A stretch of DNA of 7,221 nt. Source: an uncultured Rhizobiaceae group bacterium. GTDB lineage: Bacteria; Pseudomonadota; Alphaproteobacteria; Rhizobiales; Rhizobiaceae. Position numbers and translations under genes: made by a program. Shown here piece by piece: positions 7,068 to 7,221 of the stretch (position 1 is the first letter of the stretch; every line of letters starts with the position of its first letter). The stretch covers positions 1 through 7,221 of the forward strand of contig CALLHT010000161.1 in the NCBI GenBank assembly GCA_938009335.1. The letters are read 5' to 3'. The notes beneath the pieces were generated by a model. That model did not search any database and was not told where the DNA came from. It worked only from the letters and a program-made list of their open reading frames with translations.

Positions 7068-7221
7068 GTGTTAACGAAACGGCTCCGCGCGGCCTTTTAG
7101 AACGCGCGTTAGACTCAGACATATGGCACTCGTTCAAGCAGTCCAAGATTACGATTGTTGCCGCGATCGTGACATTCCTAATTCTGTTTGCAGCCTTGTT
7201 TGCGCCCTTGATTGCACCGCA
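7064..7221 (+). CDS. Peptide-type ABC transporter permease, DppC family (3' partial)
   Basis: This is the start of the second channel subunit, cut by the window end after 52 codons. The cytoplasmic N-terminus (about residues 1-27, with WHSFKQSK at 21-28) leads into the first membrane segment (about 29-49) ending LFAPLIAP, the usual beginning of DppC-type permeases. The ATG overlaps the DppB-type stop by four bases (ATGA), and a strong ribosome binding region, GGTGAGG (7056-7062), precedes it. It would pair with the upstream permease. ATPase genes would be expected after it. The call rests on position and the N-terminal pattern, since the EAA loop is outside the window. Confidence 0.88.
   Translation, partial: MSVNETAPRGLLERALDSDIWHSFKQSKITIVAAIVTFLILFAALFAPLIAP

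Overview
The window looks like a chromosomal segment of an alphaproteobacterium, probably a Hyphomicrobiales (Rhizobiales)-type organism of moderate GC content. This rests on the PrtD/HlyD-type secretion pair, the rhizobial style of the ArgE-like hydrolase and the family-5 solute-binding protein. The placement is by remembered family resemblance, not by a search. All genes are on the + strand; the minus-strand open frames look like shadows of these genes.

Region A (1-3117) is a type I secretion module. It holds a PrtD-family exporter that fuses a membrane domain to an ATPase, cut at its 5' end by the window edge. Fourteen bases later comes the HlyD/PrtE-family membrane fusion protein. Together they would form the inner-membrane and periplasmic parts of a channel exporting a protein, typically an RTX-like one, in a single step. 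Neither the secreted substrate nor the TolC-type outer-membrane partner is in the window.

Region B (3118-3190) is a short intergenic gap almost filled by two adjacent inverted repeats: an imperfect stem (3125-3146) and a perfect 11-bp dyad (3147-3184) that ends 6 bases before the next start codon.

Region C (3191-7221) is a probable peptide-type uptake and hydrolysis operon. In order it encodes an M20 metallohydrolase resembling acetylornithine deacetylase, a periplasmic family-5 solute-binding protein, a DppB-type permease, and the start of a DppC-type permease that runs off the window. The two permease genes overlap by ATGA. A GC-rich terminator-like hairpin with a UCCG loop lies between the binding protein and the first permease, and probably lowers permease expression relative to the binding protein. 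The ATPase genes (DppD/DppF type) would be expected downstream. The likely logic is import of a small peptide or N-acylated amino acid, then cytoplasmic deacylation by the M20 enzyme; this is inference from context.

I see no evidence of a wholly new system. The most notable points are a glutamine at the expected switch-histidine position of the exporter ATPase, the dyad over the M20 start region, and a terminator lying directly against a start codon with no clear Shine-Dalgarno sequence. I saw no RNA genes, mobile elements or CRISPR arrays.
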